Positions 46,456-57,830 are shown, counted from the stretch's first letter. The stretch is DNA of 64,000 bases from Ophiura sarsii (GCA_035610835.1 CM069457.1:40341319-40405318); one strand, 5' to 3'. Notes: generated by a model from the sequence alone, not told the origin. Program-made: numbers and translations.

Positions 46456-48222
46456 TACAATAAAAGCGGCGGGAAAATGTCAGGGAAATCAATGATCATG
46501 TTTCTTTTGATTTCAAGGAAGTTATGCCAGAAGGGCAACTTACAAAAGAATGCTTTAACTTCTTCAACTTGTATCTTTTATTTTGTGTGCATGTCATGAC
46601 ATTCATTACCATTTCCAAAGTCATTTCAAAACCATTCAGTGGCAGTGGAAGAAGAAAATAATTAGGGGGAGGGGCACATTTTATTTATAATGTATACATG
46701 TAGGAGAAATGTGCGCAAAGTGCGTAAACATTTTCAATTTTTAAAACTAAAATGGCCCAGAAAAATGTTCCTGCATGCAGCCATCTTGTGTGTCAGATTT
46801 GCAATGGACGCACGTCACAGTAAGGTTCGCCCTTAACACTCTGATTGTGAATTTTGTGGATAGACTGGGTTCCGCCATTACCTGCAACGTCGGCTGCGGT
46901 GCGCATGCGTTGGCCTTGTTGAGAGGACTGGTCCTCTTCTATGCTTTTTACATGCCGGACTTTGCCGTCGCTTTTTGTGACACAATTCTATCGTGTACAT
47001 TCATGTATGTAAATGTTTGTCACGGTAATTCGATACGCAATGCGACGCGGCGCTGGCTGTGCGTGCGTGTGTAGCGCATCTCAAAACCCGAACAGCGCGG
47101 ATGAACGCACAGATCCCCAAAAAAACTGCACCATTCGAACCCTTTGTTTTTCAGTGAGTCTCCAACACAGCTCAGCTTCGCGTCAGTGCCCATGTGGAGA
47201 CAGAAGAAATTAGTCTACCCCCCCCCCCCCCCCCGCCCCCGCCCCCCCTCCCCGCCTGCACCGGCTATGAATACACTATATGCCTCTTAACCATCCCTGA
47301 TTCATCCTTCAACATGTCCTTTTCAAAAATGATCTTACTTCATTATATGATAGAAATGTTGTGTTTTCGGGGAAATCATCATCAGCGTATTGATTGAAGG
47401 ACAGACAATCATGTCCCCAAGGGGTAACTTTAGAAATGGTAAATGTACGAGCACGCTGCCACCATTACCGCATGTGTCGGTAGCTATTAGGCGACCAAAG
47501 AAACCACAATGTTCTAAGGGACCGACCGATACATTTTGTTCTTAATTGTTTGTGTGTACAAATTTGATTTCAAAATGTTTCGATTTTTTTTGGATTTTTT
47601 TTTAATAGGGGGGGGGGGGGATTTTTTTAAACTATTAATCTTCATAGAGTTTTTATCCTAGAGATTGAAGGCCAACAAAAATTAAATACTTTGTCTCAGC
47701 GCCTTTTGGCTAAATAGCTATGTGCTATCGATTTTATTTTATTTTGTACCAAAATAAGCTATGGTCTATGCGCTCTATTTTTTTCTTTTTAATAAAAGTA
47801 ATCAGATATGATCAATGCACATTGTATGCTTGTGTTCTCTTTATCTCTTAACTTCAAAAAGTTAGTTGAATGTGTGTTCTCAGTCACAAGGTTGCCAAGT
47901 ATTATCGAAACTGAATAGTTGGGTTTTTTTAAACGGAAGAAGACAAAAAATTGAAGACAAAAATAGAAAGAAAAAAAAATAGAAAAAAAACAACAACAAA
48001 AACAATGGCTGCTGTGGGTAGCACTACGCGCGAAATTCCATTTTAAAAGAAAGAGACAAAGTATTACATTTTTTCTGGAAAAAAGAACAACAACAAAAAG
48101 AACCAAACAAAATGCATTGGATTTTAGTTAAAAAAATGAAAACATTGGGAACAGTTTCAATAATATTCAATAACTTTACAAGATGTTAAAAATACACATC
48201 TGTTAATTTAAAAAAAATGGTA
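46456..48222. other. Non-coding, with a CpG-rich block
   Basis: Bases 46840-47215 are much richer in GC and CpG than the surroundings (GCGCATGCGTTGG, GCGACGCGGCGCTGG). They could be a promoter-like island or a MITE core. The 99-codon frame at 46775-47074 has no recognisable motif. A C/G run lies at 47218-47247. GGCGACCAAAGAAACCAC..GTTCTAAGGGACC at 47490 is a lone GTTCTACGGGC-type MITE end. T/A runs fill 47580-48130. Confidence 0.45.
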
Positions 48223-48523
48223 TAAGGTCAGACAAAGAAGATAGTCTGTCTCAAAAGCCCGCCCACATTGGTATGTGAAATGAGCTACGGCGCATGCGCT
48301 GAGGGCTAAAACACCCTCCTTTTTTTCTCCTTTTTTTTATTTTTTTATTTTTAGAAAGTTTTAAAAAGGTTCTCTGAAGCTTGGATTAGCAAAAAACAGA
48401 AAAACATCGCATACCTCATAGCCTATTTTGTAAAATAAATAATTTAAAATAAATTGCACAGCACTTAGTCTGAGCTTATTTGAAAAATGTTTCTGAGACA
48501 GAATATCTTCTTTGTTTGGCCTA
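48223..48523. mobile_element. TAAGGYCA-type MITE (301 bp)
   Basis: TAAGGTCAGACAAAGAAGAT..CTGTCTCA and TGAGACAGAATATCTTCTTT..TTTGGCCTA form ~30-bp inverted ends. GCGCATGCGCTGAGGGCT lies near the left end. Same family as 33224-33480. Confidence 0.8.
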
Positions 48524-48737
48524 ATATCTCAATGTTGCCAAATTATGCATTATAAAGACCTAACAGACTAAGTGACAAGTCAACACAAAATTCGGAAAAG
48601 GAGAAAAATCAGTCTGTAAAAAAAAGAAGTTGGTATGGTTTCAGGGGGAGGGGAGACAGTCTGGTCACACCAAACAAAAATTTATTTTGAGTTCCATCCA
48701 TATCTGATTTCATCTCCGTCTCCCTCAATTCCTACAG

Positions 48738-48846
48738 CTACCACCACTTTTCTTAAATGGCAAAAAAATGAGATGTTTTCTGCGGAATCTTTTGATTTAG
48801 AGACGAGGCCCCGGGCAGGGTCTTCAACCCTTTCACAAAATGACAG
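48738..48846 (+). CDS. Candidate internal exon, unknown protein
   Basis: The acceptor is strong: a pyrimidine tract CTCCGTCTCCCTCAATTCCT then ACAG before 48738. The donor is also strong: GACAG|GTAAAC after 48846. The 109 bases between are open in one frame: TTTFLKWQKNEMFSAES then FDLETRPRAGSSTLSQND, with split codons at both ends. The base composition is more balanced than the neighbours. I do not recognise the protein. It is not SEL1L, and it is on the opposite strand. If real, its gene lies within or beside SEL1L's 5' region. Confidence 0.42.
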
Positions 48847-48996
48847 GTAAACGTTGAGATGCGGAAGACCTAGATCCTTTGCAACATCCTATCACGTTTA
48901 GACGAGTGTATTATTGAGTGTCATCACATTTCGTGTGGTTAAAGAGATATTCTCAAGTTTAGACCAGTGTATTGAGTGTACACATTATATGTGTCC

Positions 48997-49397
48997 TTAA
49001 AGGGACACAAAGTAGTGTTGAAGATTTAAAAAAGAAAAATTTACTTCATAATTCAAGATGAAAATTAAAAATTACCATAGTGTTGTTTCAACTCACAAAA
49101 ACACAGCAAAACTTGATTAAAACAATACCATCGCTATTTCTTGAACCTTTTCTTAATAACGCCCTCTATGTAAATATGGTTCGCGTTATGTATCACACAT
49201 GCTGTCTGATGTAAAATGCTGATCGCGGCTCGATCAGCATTTTTGAATCGACGTTTTGTTGTACAAAGAAGGCTGATTTTTCTTAATCCTTACAGGTGTA
49301 AGTTCATACATGTAATACAATTGTAAAACTATACCAATCCCAGTTTTTATCATAATTAAGGGTGCAGCCTCCAACACATCTCTTTAGCGTCCCTTTA
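48997..49397. mobile_element. MITE family E (TTAAAGGGACAC)
   Basis: TTAAAGGGACACAAAGTAGT..GTTGAAG and CTCCAACACATCTCTTTAGC..GTCCCTTTAA are inverted ends with a small gap, TTAA at both limits, 401 bp. The interior is A/T-rich with a short CG-rich hairpin-like part, TGCTGATCGCGGCTCGATCA. Confidence 0.75.
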
Positions 49398-50776
49398 ACC
49401 CTAATCTACTCCCCCCATTTTTATGCCATTTGCAGTTCAATATCACCAGTTCTCATTTTCTGTCATGTATCACCATTATGCCTTTATCCTTATAAGGCAT
49501 ATCATACATCATCATAAAGATACAGGCTATACCAAGGGAAATAGCAACATAAAGCAGAATAAAGCTCTAACTACTGTAGCATGAAAGTTCATCCATTCAT
49601 CAAATGTGGAGACCGTGTACCAACAATCACTTATCCAAATAGCTGGTCATCACTCTGACGACTGTAAAAGTTTTTGACTGAAATTTTCAGATACTAAATT
49701 TGTGGTAATATCAAAAGATCAATCAAAATATCCCTGAGTATTCCTTTAAATGATTGTAACTTGACATCATTTTTCAGGGTGAATAGTTAGAACTCATCAA
49801 TTATTTCACAGCATCAGTTTTCACTGAGCCGTGACAAAATAATCGATAGATATTCCTACTAAAATGGCAAGGTAAATTGTTGGAGGCAGGGCAAGGACAG
49901 AACAGAACTTTGATGCTGATCAAGTAGCACTCTTTGACGGCAACACGATAGTGACATGACTTGACTATGCCTTTCACATATTCAACTTCTGAGGGCGCCC
50001 TTCTAGAGACCGCTATGAATAGCTGAGACGAATGTAAAAATGATGAATAAATCAACAGCACACCACTTGAAGCATTGATGCTGCTGATCAAGCAGTACTC
50101 TTTGACAGCAACACAATACTGAGTCTGACTATGCCTTTCATCTACTAGACCTCTTTGAAATACCAAAAGAGAATTAAAAATTATTACCAAATCAAATCTC
50201 ATTCGTCAACCTGTCTTAATTTGGTTTAAATCTGATCTACAAGTACAATCACATTTATACACGGTGTCCCCCAGAGAGAGAGAAAAAATATTGATATAAG
50301 CTTAACATGTTTGTACCAGAATATGATGGAAGCAATTCACCCACATTTGCATTTGGTATTCGTTTAAAGGATGTTACCAGAAACCATTAACAATTTATTA
50401 TTGGCCTTCTTTATGCTCGAAGCAATTTGACAAAAAATTGCATATTTGGTATTATTTTAATACAAGTTACCAGAATTCCATTGTGGCGGAGCGATCAAAA
50501 CCGAAAATATTTCTCGCCAATTTTGAATAGCACACATGTTTAATATTACCAGATGTGTTTTCCCAACAGATGCCAGACTGAAAACATTCTAGCTGACATC
50601 ATTGTTATACAAATTTCAAAATGAGACCCATCCGCTGAGCTTGAAATCCACAATGTGCACACAATTTCTGTAATTTCTTTCACAAAATCAAACATTTGAA
50701 ATCTAAATTTCCAAAGAAGTCTAGAGTTAGAGCTGAGAACAATATGACGCCAACTATCAAAGATGTTCATTATAAC
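49398..50776. other. Non-coding, one diverged direct repeat
   Basis: Two ~70-bp segments (49912-49985, 50082-50150) share TGCTGATCAAG..AGCACTCTTTGACGGCAACA and ACTATGCCTTTCA. They form part of an open minus-strand frame (49801-50202, 133 codons) whose two halves are therefore similar (VAVKE(Y/C)). I do not recognise a protein. Confidence 0.4.
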
Positions 50777-50778
50777 TA

Positions 50779-51579
50779 CAGGGTGTGTCCAAAAAGTGTC
50801 CCATGTGAAACTTTTTTTTTTGGGGGGGGGGCATGAAAAATATAAAAATTATTCACGAAATACTAATAATCATGTTCAATAATCTTTAATATGCCATAAT
50901 AATTGTTTCCATCCATTTTGAAGATTCCATTATCATTTATGGCAAATCTACTCGGGCATGTTCAAATTCAGCTTTAGCCACTTTTCATGTCAAGAGAGCT
51001 CTTTTATCCGTCAATTAGTATGTCATTATACATAATCAATCAAATCAATAATAATCTACCTACTAAATGCTGATAGTTAGTTGAATTGAACAAAAAGACA
51101 TCGATCATCCATATTATCCATGACAACCATAAATTATTGAGCTTTAGACGGTATTTTAAACAATACCATTGACATATCCCAATTTCAATTTCGATGAATA
51201 TAGGTACCACACAAAGCCATATCTATTGAGATAAGAATCTGAGCGAAAAAGAATTCGGAGTAAACACCGCCCGAAACACGCGGTACATCGGTTCTCTCAG
51301 TTAGGACATCTCGCCTACTCATTACGGAATCACAAAGGCAGTTTTTTTTCAGTTGAAAGTCATTTTCTTGTTCAAAAGTGGCCAAAGTGGGATTTGCCCT
51401 CTTGTTACTGAATTGTTACTATCTTGATAGTTAGGTGGTGAAATTCAATGGGATTGGGATATATGTATTTGATAGAAGACTAATAGGGCTTACCACTGTT
51501 TGTCTTTTAAACCAAAAAGGCATGGGATGAATTTTTTATTAATTATTTAACTCATGGGACACTTTTTTGACACACCCTG
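50779..51579. mobile_element. Mariner-type element, TA-flanked (801 bp)
   Basis: CAGGGTGTGTCCAAAAAGTG..TCCCATG and CATGGGACACTTTTTTGACA..CACCCTG are inverted ends of ~28 bp, flanked by TA. Only decayed frames are inside. A third end of the same type (GGATACTTTTTTGGACACCC..TGTA) lies 40 bp farther right at ~51620-51641. Confidence 0.82.
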
Positions 51580-51686
51580 TATATGAAGAATTCCTTTGTC
51601 TGTTACAGATTGTTTGGGATACTTTTTTGGACACCCTGTAAATTTAAGAGACAGAGAGAGAGTGCAAGGCTTAAAAACCCAAAAAT

Positions 51687-52561
51687 AGATCAATTTCGCA
51701 TCGATGTTCACAATGATTAAGTTTGGTCCGCGTGGAAAGCGATATGTCACTTACATATTAAATCTGATTTGTGTCCGTCCTAAGGCGTATATAATGAGCG
51801 GGTGAATAATCCCGCTGAATCGCTTGTCCCATCAGAGACAATAATCCCTCAATGTGCACTTTGAGCCCCCTCACCCCCCCCCCCCGATTCAAAGATTAGA
51901 CGCTTAATCTCTGCCTTCTCCCATATATTACTAATATTACTATAGAACGAACATAGCACACTGAGGTGAAACTTCACCCCCCCCCCCAAAAAAAAAGCCC
52001 TTTATCTTTAAGATTTTCCTTTATTTATCAAATTAGATTTATAAACATAAAGTAAAAAATCTTGTAAGTTAAAGAGCAATACGCTTCCTAATTTCTTCAC
52101 AATTATGGTTTGAATATGTATTTCTTGGCTCGTAAATGGAATTCCATGGTTAACAGTGTTTCCAGCTACGATCGCAACTGTTTACAAGTGAACACAATAG
52201 CACGGAATGCTTTTTTATGATATAAATCGAGAAACTAATGTTGAAAGTTTTTTTTAATAATTCGTAAGCAAATTTACAAGGTGATTTAGTCAAGTTAAGA
52301 ATTTTTTCTACAGAAGGCACACATGCAAACCCAGACGGACGTACGGACACTGACATGATGGCAAAATCCCCTTCTGGTTTTACAAACCAGGGGGATAAAA
52401 ATAGAGCAATTTGGCAACGATGTTCACAATGATTAAGTTTGGTCCGCGTGGATGGAGATATGTCACTTACATATTAAATCTTGTGCTGTCCTAAGGCGTA
52501 TATAATGAGCGGATGAATAATCCTGCTGAATCGCTTGTCCCATCAGAGGCAATAATCACGC
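51687..52561 (+). repeat. Direct repeat pair, 712 bp apart
   Basis: ATGTTCACAATGATTAAGTT..GGTCCGCGTGG..TAAGGCGTATATAATGAGCG..CGCTTGTCCCATCAGAG occurs at 51687-51857 and 52399-52561. The copies are long (~165 bp) and similar. Between them lie C-rich runs at 51877-51888 and 51977-51986 and unassigned DNA. Confidence 0.8.
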
Positions 52562-52599
52562 AAATCACTATCTTCATTGAATCGCCTCAGAAAATTAAA

Positions 52600-53330
52600 G
52601 AGCTTGACGATGATATATGCTGGCATCAGGGGGTCAGATGCTTGTGGGTTTGAAATTGGGTATTGATTGATAAGTATATTACATACCTTTGTAAATTGTA
52701 TACGAAATCTGTTCCATCGTAAGTAAAATCGAGGGTATCACTATCTCCGTAGTAATCGTCTCATAAAAATAAAGAGCTTGACGATGATAGATACAGGCAT
52801 TAAGGGTCAGATGCTTGTAGGTTGGAAATTTGGTATTGATTAATAAGTATATTACATACATTTGTAAATTGTATAAGAAATCTGTTCTGTCGGATGAAAT
52901 ATCCCGGGTATCATCTTCGTAGTAATTGTCTCATAAAAATAGAGAGCTTGACGATGATAGATGCAGGCATTAAGGGTCTGATGCTTGTGGGTTGGAAATT
53001 GGGAATTGATTAATAAGTATATTACATACATTTGTACATTGTATACGAAATCTGTTCTGTCGGATGTAATATTGAGGGTATCACTATCTCCATAGTAATC
53101 GTCTCATAAAAGTATAAAGCTGGATGATGATAGATACAGGCACCAGGGGTCTGATGCTTGTGGGTTGGACATTGGATATTGATTAATAAGTATATTACAT
53201 ACATTTGTAAATTTTATACAAAATCTGTATCACTATCTCCGTAGTAATTGTCTCATAAAAATAGAGAGCTTGATGATGATAGATACAGGCACCAGGGACC
53301 AGGTCCTTAGAGTAAGAAAACTGGGCATCG
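52600..53330. repeat. ~172-bp tandem array
   Basis: GATGCTTGTGGGTT-type phrases start at 52637, 52810, 52980 and 53153 (spacings 173, 170, 173), and a degenerate fifth unit follows. Shared landmarks are AATAAGTATATTACATACAT, TGTATACGAAATCTGTTC and AGAGCTTGACGATGATAGAT. Short minus-strand frames with YFYETIT recur in each unit because of the repeat. Confidence 0.9.
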
Positions 53331-53439
53331 ATTGATAAGCAAATCAATTCCTTCAGTGAACTATGATTTCTATCTATAGCGAGATATGTTGGTAATATAG
53401 TAAGTAACAAACAGATGTAATTCATTCATGAAGTAAACC

Positions 53440-53850
53440 AAAACTTAAGTTAAATCAATCAGACTGCGGAAAGCTAAATCAAAATTTGAATTTAACCAAT
53501 CAAATTGCAGTGAAGTAAAACAAAATTTGAATTTAACCAATTAGGAGCATGCAGTGGTGCAAATAAATATTAATTATAACAGGTGTCCCTCAATTCATTC
53601 ATGGTGAAGTAAACCAAAACTTAAAATCAAATTTAAAACGATCAGACTGCATCGAGCTTATACGTCAAAATTCTAATTTAATCAATTGGATTGCAATGAA
53701 TTAAACCAAATTTAAAATTAACCAAGAAGAGCTTTCAACCAATCAGACTGCACTGAGCTGAACTGCTAATTGTATAGAAAAGCAAAATGCGAAATTGAAA
53801 TTCGTAAATGACCTTACATTTGGGAGTGTAACTCAATAATCAACCATTCT
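53440..53850. other. A/T-rich repeats of AACCAATCA(A/G)A
   Basis: Degenerate ~50-60-bp phrases with AAATTTGAATTTAACCAATC occur five or six times. They are low complexity and old. No gene. Confidence 0.55.
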
Positions 53851-53990
53851 TGGACACATTTCTAAAATAAGAATCATTGCAGTTATGCAACTCAAACTTT
53901 GGAATGTGACAATTTGAAGGATGACCTTTCATGAAAAGTAGAAAACATCAATCTGAAAATCGGGACGGCAATCAAAACATCTACCTTTAA
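53850..53990. mobile_element. MITE family D fragment (right part)
   Basis: ATAAGAATCATTGCAGTTAT..AACTCAAACTTTGGAATG..GATGACCTTTCATG..ACATCTACCTTTAA matches the right ~140 bp of the element at 28875-29239. The left part is missing. The right TTAA lies at 53987-53990. Confidence 0.8.
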
Positions 53991-54112
53991 TTGAGACATT
54001 CATGATCCTAAAATAATGTTTTAGAACTTAGGACACAAGCAATCTACTTCTTCCAACTAGCAGACACAGGCTCAGACACAAGAGGACATGATTTGAAGCG
54101 ATTCAATCCATG

Positions 54113-54490
54113 ATTAGGCACCAAAAAAAATAGTTGTGTTGCCCTCAACACAACACGAGAATGTGGGCCGGGGTGTTTGTTTTTTTAAGAATTTCTTCTT
54201 TTTTCTCTTTTTTTTTAAGATTTCTTTTTTTTTCAAGATTTTTTTCAAGATTTTTTTTCTTCTCAAGATTTTTTCTTCTTCAAGATCTTCCAATCTGTGA
54301 AAATTGCACAGAGATGGGCAAGAAACCAAAATATTCACCATTGGGTTGAAAATACATCACGTAAGCGTTTTCCTTAGTATCTTCACACATGTTGACTGAA
54401 ATAATAGGTATAAAATCGTTGATTTGGTAAAATTTAAAAACAATTTTTTTTTAAAATCCGGCCGGCCATCCCTCCCGATTTTAGGCCTTA
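54113..54490. mobile_element. Probable TAGGC-type MITE
   Basis: The left end TTAGGCACCAAAAAAAATAG..GTTGTGTTGCCCTCAA resembles 32231. The putative right end GGCCGGCCATCCCTCCCGAT..TTTTAGGCCTTA is only loosely complementary. The core is a T/C tract (54178-54290). Confidence 0.45.
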
Positions 54491-54649
54491 GACAAGTCAC
54501 TGAAGTGCAGAGCTGATTTTTCTCGCAGAGATAGTCATCAATCAGTGGAACAAACTCCCTAAGTATGTGATCGGAGTAAAAACTAATTTAATTCAATCAG
54601 TTCCACATTGCTGAGAAATATTCGGTTTTTATCTATCGCGCAAAAAGTA

Positions 54650-55026
54650 AAGTGACAAAAAACGTGATTTTTTACCGCCAAAATCATGAAAATCATTTTT
54701 GGCACTTTTTGGTCTATAACTCAAAAAATAATTGCTTATTAAAATAAACCAAAAAAACGCTCCTGGGGAATGTTATCAGGATTATCATAAAACTAGTATG
54801 ATAACATTTAACAAAATATATTTTGAGTTATCTTTTCCAAACCTAAAATGGGTCAAAAAACATGTTTTTTATAATTTTTTCCAAAATGGTCAATTTCATT
54901 ATCATGGTTGGATTCATTGAACCCTTTTCTGCAAAAAACTGTGTAAGTTTATAAAGATTAAATGAATATTGAAGAAGTTACGGCAGTTTTACGGAGGCTG
55001 TACCTGAGAGTCCACAGCCCCCTTAA
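54650..55026. mobile_element. Family C foldback, half copy
   Basis: Matches the centre and right arm of 45744-46455 (TTTTTGGCACTTTTTGGTC through GAAGTTACGGCAGTTTTACG..CCCCCTTAA). The left arm is absent. Its closing TTAA (55023-55026) is also the opening TTAA of the family B element. Confidence 0.85.
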
Positions 55027-55242
55027 CCCCCCTGAGCACTACCTCCCTATCTATAACAGTGTTTATGATTGGCTGATTACAATATTTACTCATTTGCATA
55101 ACCAATTAAAATACCGCTTCTATAAAATATTTCACTCTAATCTCTATCAGGAATACAATTATTCTAACAATGTCTCTGATTGGTACAACAGATGATGTAT
55201 CCATCATTCTGACCAATCAGCAGGTAGTTCTCAAAGGGTTTA
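55023..55242. mobile_element. MITE family B copy 2
   Basis: TTAACCCCCCTGAGCACTAC opens. GCAGGTAGTTCTCAAAGGGT..TTTA closes, the final TTAA mutated to TTTA. The interior is in family order. Confidence 0.82.
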
Positions 55243-55580
55243 AAAGTCAAACTTGTTTTGACGATATTTTGCAAATTAATGAAAACATGTTTACTGTGGC
55301 AAAGAGTCATTTCCAGTGGGTTTGCAACCCCAAGAGAAATTCCGCGCTATCACGTATATAAACATCCCGAAGTATTTTCTCAGAACTCGATAAAAATGAA
55401 CTGATCAAAGAGATTAACCTCATTCATAAACGTAATCTAAATGAATTTGTGTTTGAAAAATCTCTACTTTTTGGTTTGAATCATCAGAAAGAAAAGATTG
55501 TTTATTTCACAATTTTACCCGTGACAATTCGAACAGGAAACCATACCTCCCATCCAATCACCCAGAGATGAATATAAGAT

Positions 55581-56973
55581 TAGGCGACATAAAAACACAC
55601 CACGCTGTTCTACGGGCAAACGAGCCTCTCAGGTAGAGTCGGTCGGTCTGTTTGATTTTTTTTCTTTTCAAAAATGGTGGGAAACTTTGGTGAATTTTCA
55701 ACAATTTTCAAGAAAATTAAAAATATTTTACAAATTGCAAAAAAAATCAAACATTTAAAAATAAAATCAAACATTTAAAAATGTCAATTTTTTTTTAAAT
55801 GTGCAAAAATTGTCTAAAAATTGTCTCAAAAATGTTCTATAATAAGCCTGTGAATGCACAGGTATTTTCGTTTCCGGGTACCTGAAAATATACACCCAAA
55901 AAAATGTAAAAAATAGGGACAGCGGTCCCAAATAGGTCGTCCGTTTATATGGGTAGTTTGGTTGCAATTGTACTTCATCTGTTTAAATGTAATCAATTTT
56001 ACATATGCACCCAATTTTACATCTTGACCTCAGATGACCTTTGACCTTGGTATGTGACCTTTGACCTCATTAACATATGAAGGTTTCCATATTGCATCTA
56101 TGACCCAAGTTTGGTTGCAATTGGTCATTGTATGGAAAAGAAATGGGCAAGACAAAAAGTGTGTACTTAATTTTACATCTTGACCTCAGATGACCTTTGA
56201 CCTTGGTATGTGACCTTTGACCTCATTAACATATAAAGGTTTCCATGTTGCATCTGTGACCAAGGTTTGGTTGCAATTGGTCATTGTATGGAAAAGATAT
56301 GGACAATACAAACAGTGTATACTAAATTTTACATCTTGACCTCAGATGACCTTTGACCTTGGTATGTGACCTTTGACCTCATTAACATATGAAGGTTTCC
56401 ATGTTGCATCTATGACCGAAGTTTGAGCGCAATTGGTCATTGTATGGAAAAGAAATGGACAATACAAAAAGTGTATACTAAATTTTACATCTTGACCTCA
56501 GATGACCTTTGACCTTGGTATGTGACCTTTGACCTCATTAACATATGAAGGTTTCCATGTTGCATCTATGACCGAAGTTTGATTGCAATTGGTCAATGTA
56601 TGGAAAAGAAATGGACAAAACAAAAAGTGTATACCAAATTGTTGACACACAGACAACACAGACAGACAACACAGACCGACAACACACACAGACAACACAC
56701 ACAGACAAAGGATGCTGCCATAAGGTCTCTTCCTACGGACGACCTAAAAATGACACATAATGGGGTCAATAGAGGTCATTTGGGGGACAAATTTGTACTA
56801 ATTTTTTTTTTTAAATTTACATTTCGGGTTTTTCTAGTACCTAATTTGGTTCCTGGGTACCCTGATTAGCAGGTGTAAGTCACAGCCTTATTCTATATAT
56901 ATGTATTTCTGGTTTTTAATTCGGGGAGAAAATGGAACTGTCAGGTCCGTAGAACAGGGTGTTTTTTTGTCAG
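55581..56973. mobile_element. GTTCTACGGGC-type element carrying AGGTCA array
   Basis: TAGGCGACATAAAAACACAC..GTTCTACGGGC and GTCCGTAGAACAGGGTGTTT..TTGTCA are inverted ends. The element is ~1.39 kb, much longer than the ~320-370 bp relatives at 10731 and 26609, because it contains a ~156-bp tandem array (56010-56640) and a CA-rich run with ACAGACAACACA (56640-56705). No transposase frame is present. Confidence 0.65.
56010..56640 (-). repeat. ~156-bp tandem array with paired DR1 sites
   Basis: TTGACCTCAGATGACCTTTG starts at 56024, 56180, 56336 and 56492, a period of 156 bp. Each unit contains TGACCTTTGACCT twice. On the minus strand this is AGGTCAAAGGTCA, a perfect DR1, the nuclear-receptor direct repeat with 1-bp spacing; extra AGGTCA half-sites flank it. 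The array thus has eight perfect DR1s in ~520 bp. The units otherwise share AACATATGAAGGTTTCCATG and GGTTGCAATTGGTCATTGTA. Confidence 0.9.
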
Positions 56974-56984
56974 CATATAGCAAC

Positions 56985-57640
56985 ATACAACAAGTAATCA
57001 AATCTGCACACTTGGTTGTGTTTACAACATAGCACTACAAGTAGGTAATTGATGCCAACATTGTTGATCATCTGAGTGTATAGATGACAAATAAGGTCAT
57101 AGCATGGGCAGGCAATAACAACGTTTAATTTACCAGCTCTTTTACATTATCATCACAGCAGCGTAAGCGTTTATCCTACACAATACTACACATTTTATAA
57201 GCATGTAAAACCAGAAATGTTCGTGTGCATTTAAATTTCACTAATTTGGCTTACTCATGAAAATGTCATGCTGCAAAAATTTCCGATCTAACTTGTAGCA
57301 GTGCTTTGCAAAGTTACACAATGTAACTCCATGTTCATGCCTTGAATTAGGCCAGTTGCTGATTAGTGAAATTTTAAACTTGCGAACATTTCTGGTTTTA
57401 CAGTATGTAAAAAATATGGCTTAGCTAGGCTTCATTTTCTCGATGTAACCTGTACTACCTCAACAACATATTAAACCATGTTACACCAGACAGCAGATAA
57501 GCAGCGCTGTACTTATAGTACCCACCCGCAAGCCTGAGGCGGGTAAATTTTGCGTCGGGCGGGTACATTTTGCGCCGGGCGGGTAAATTAAAAAAAAATA
57601 CACGTCTGGCTGGCCAGTAAGAATTTTGCAGTTGGTAAAA
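56985..57640. other. Non-coding, short GGGCGGGTA tandem
   Basis: Three copies of a GGGCGGGTANATTTTGCG-type phrase lie at 57535-57590. Nothing else is recognised. Confidence 0.5.
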
Positions 57641-57830
57641 ATGCGTCTCCATTCTATATTTTAGGAAAATGAGTGTATGGGACTCCAACTTTCCGGCTAT
57701 GAAGGTAAACAATGATTAAGCCACAAGTATGAAAAATGATAAGTAAAGGTAAAAAAATCATTGTTTATTGTTTATATAGCTTTCATTTTCTTGATACATT
57801 TGAATAAACCTGTGCAACCAAAACAACCCA

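Noticed and set aside
46775..47074. 99-codon open frame on the plus strand
   Set aside because: It lies in a CpG-rich block, lacks any motif I know, and has a composition that follows the base composition; no splice or start context supports it.
49801..50202. 133-codon open frame on the minus strand
   Set aside because: Its length results largely from a ~70-bp direct repeat without stops; no recognisable domain.
52600..53330. Tandem array as a CRISPR array
   Set aside because: The whole ~172-bp unit repeats without short conserved repeats and unique spacers; it is eukaryotic satellite DNA.
52679..53425. Series of similar minus-strand frames with YFYETIT as tandem genes
   Set aside because: They follow the 172-bp repeat exactly and have no start or splice context.
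56498..56698. Recurrent minus-strand frame with NCNQTSVIDATWKPSYVNEV
   Set aside because: It recurs at 61005-61235 and 61266-61463 because the underlying 156-bp DNA repeat recurs; the period is a multiple of three, so the frame simply repeats.
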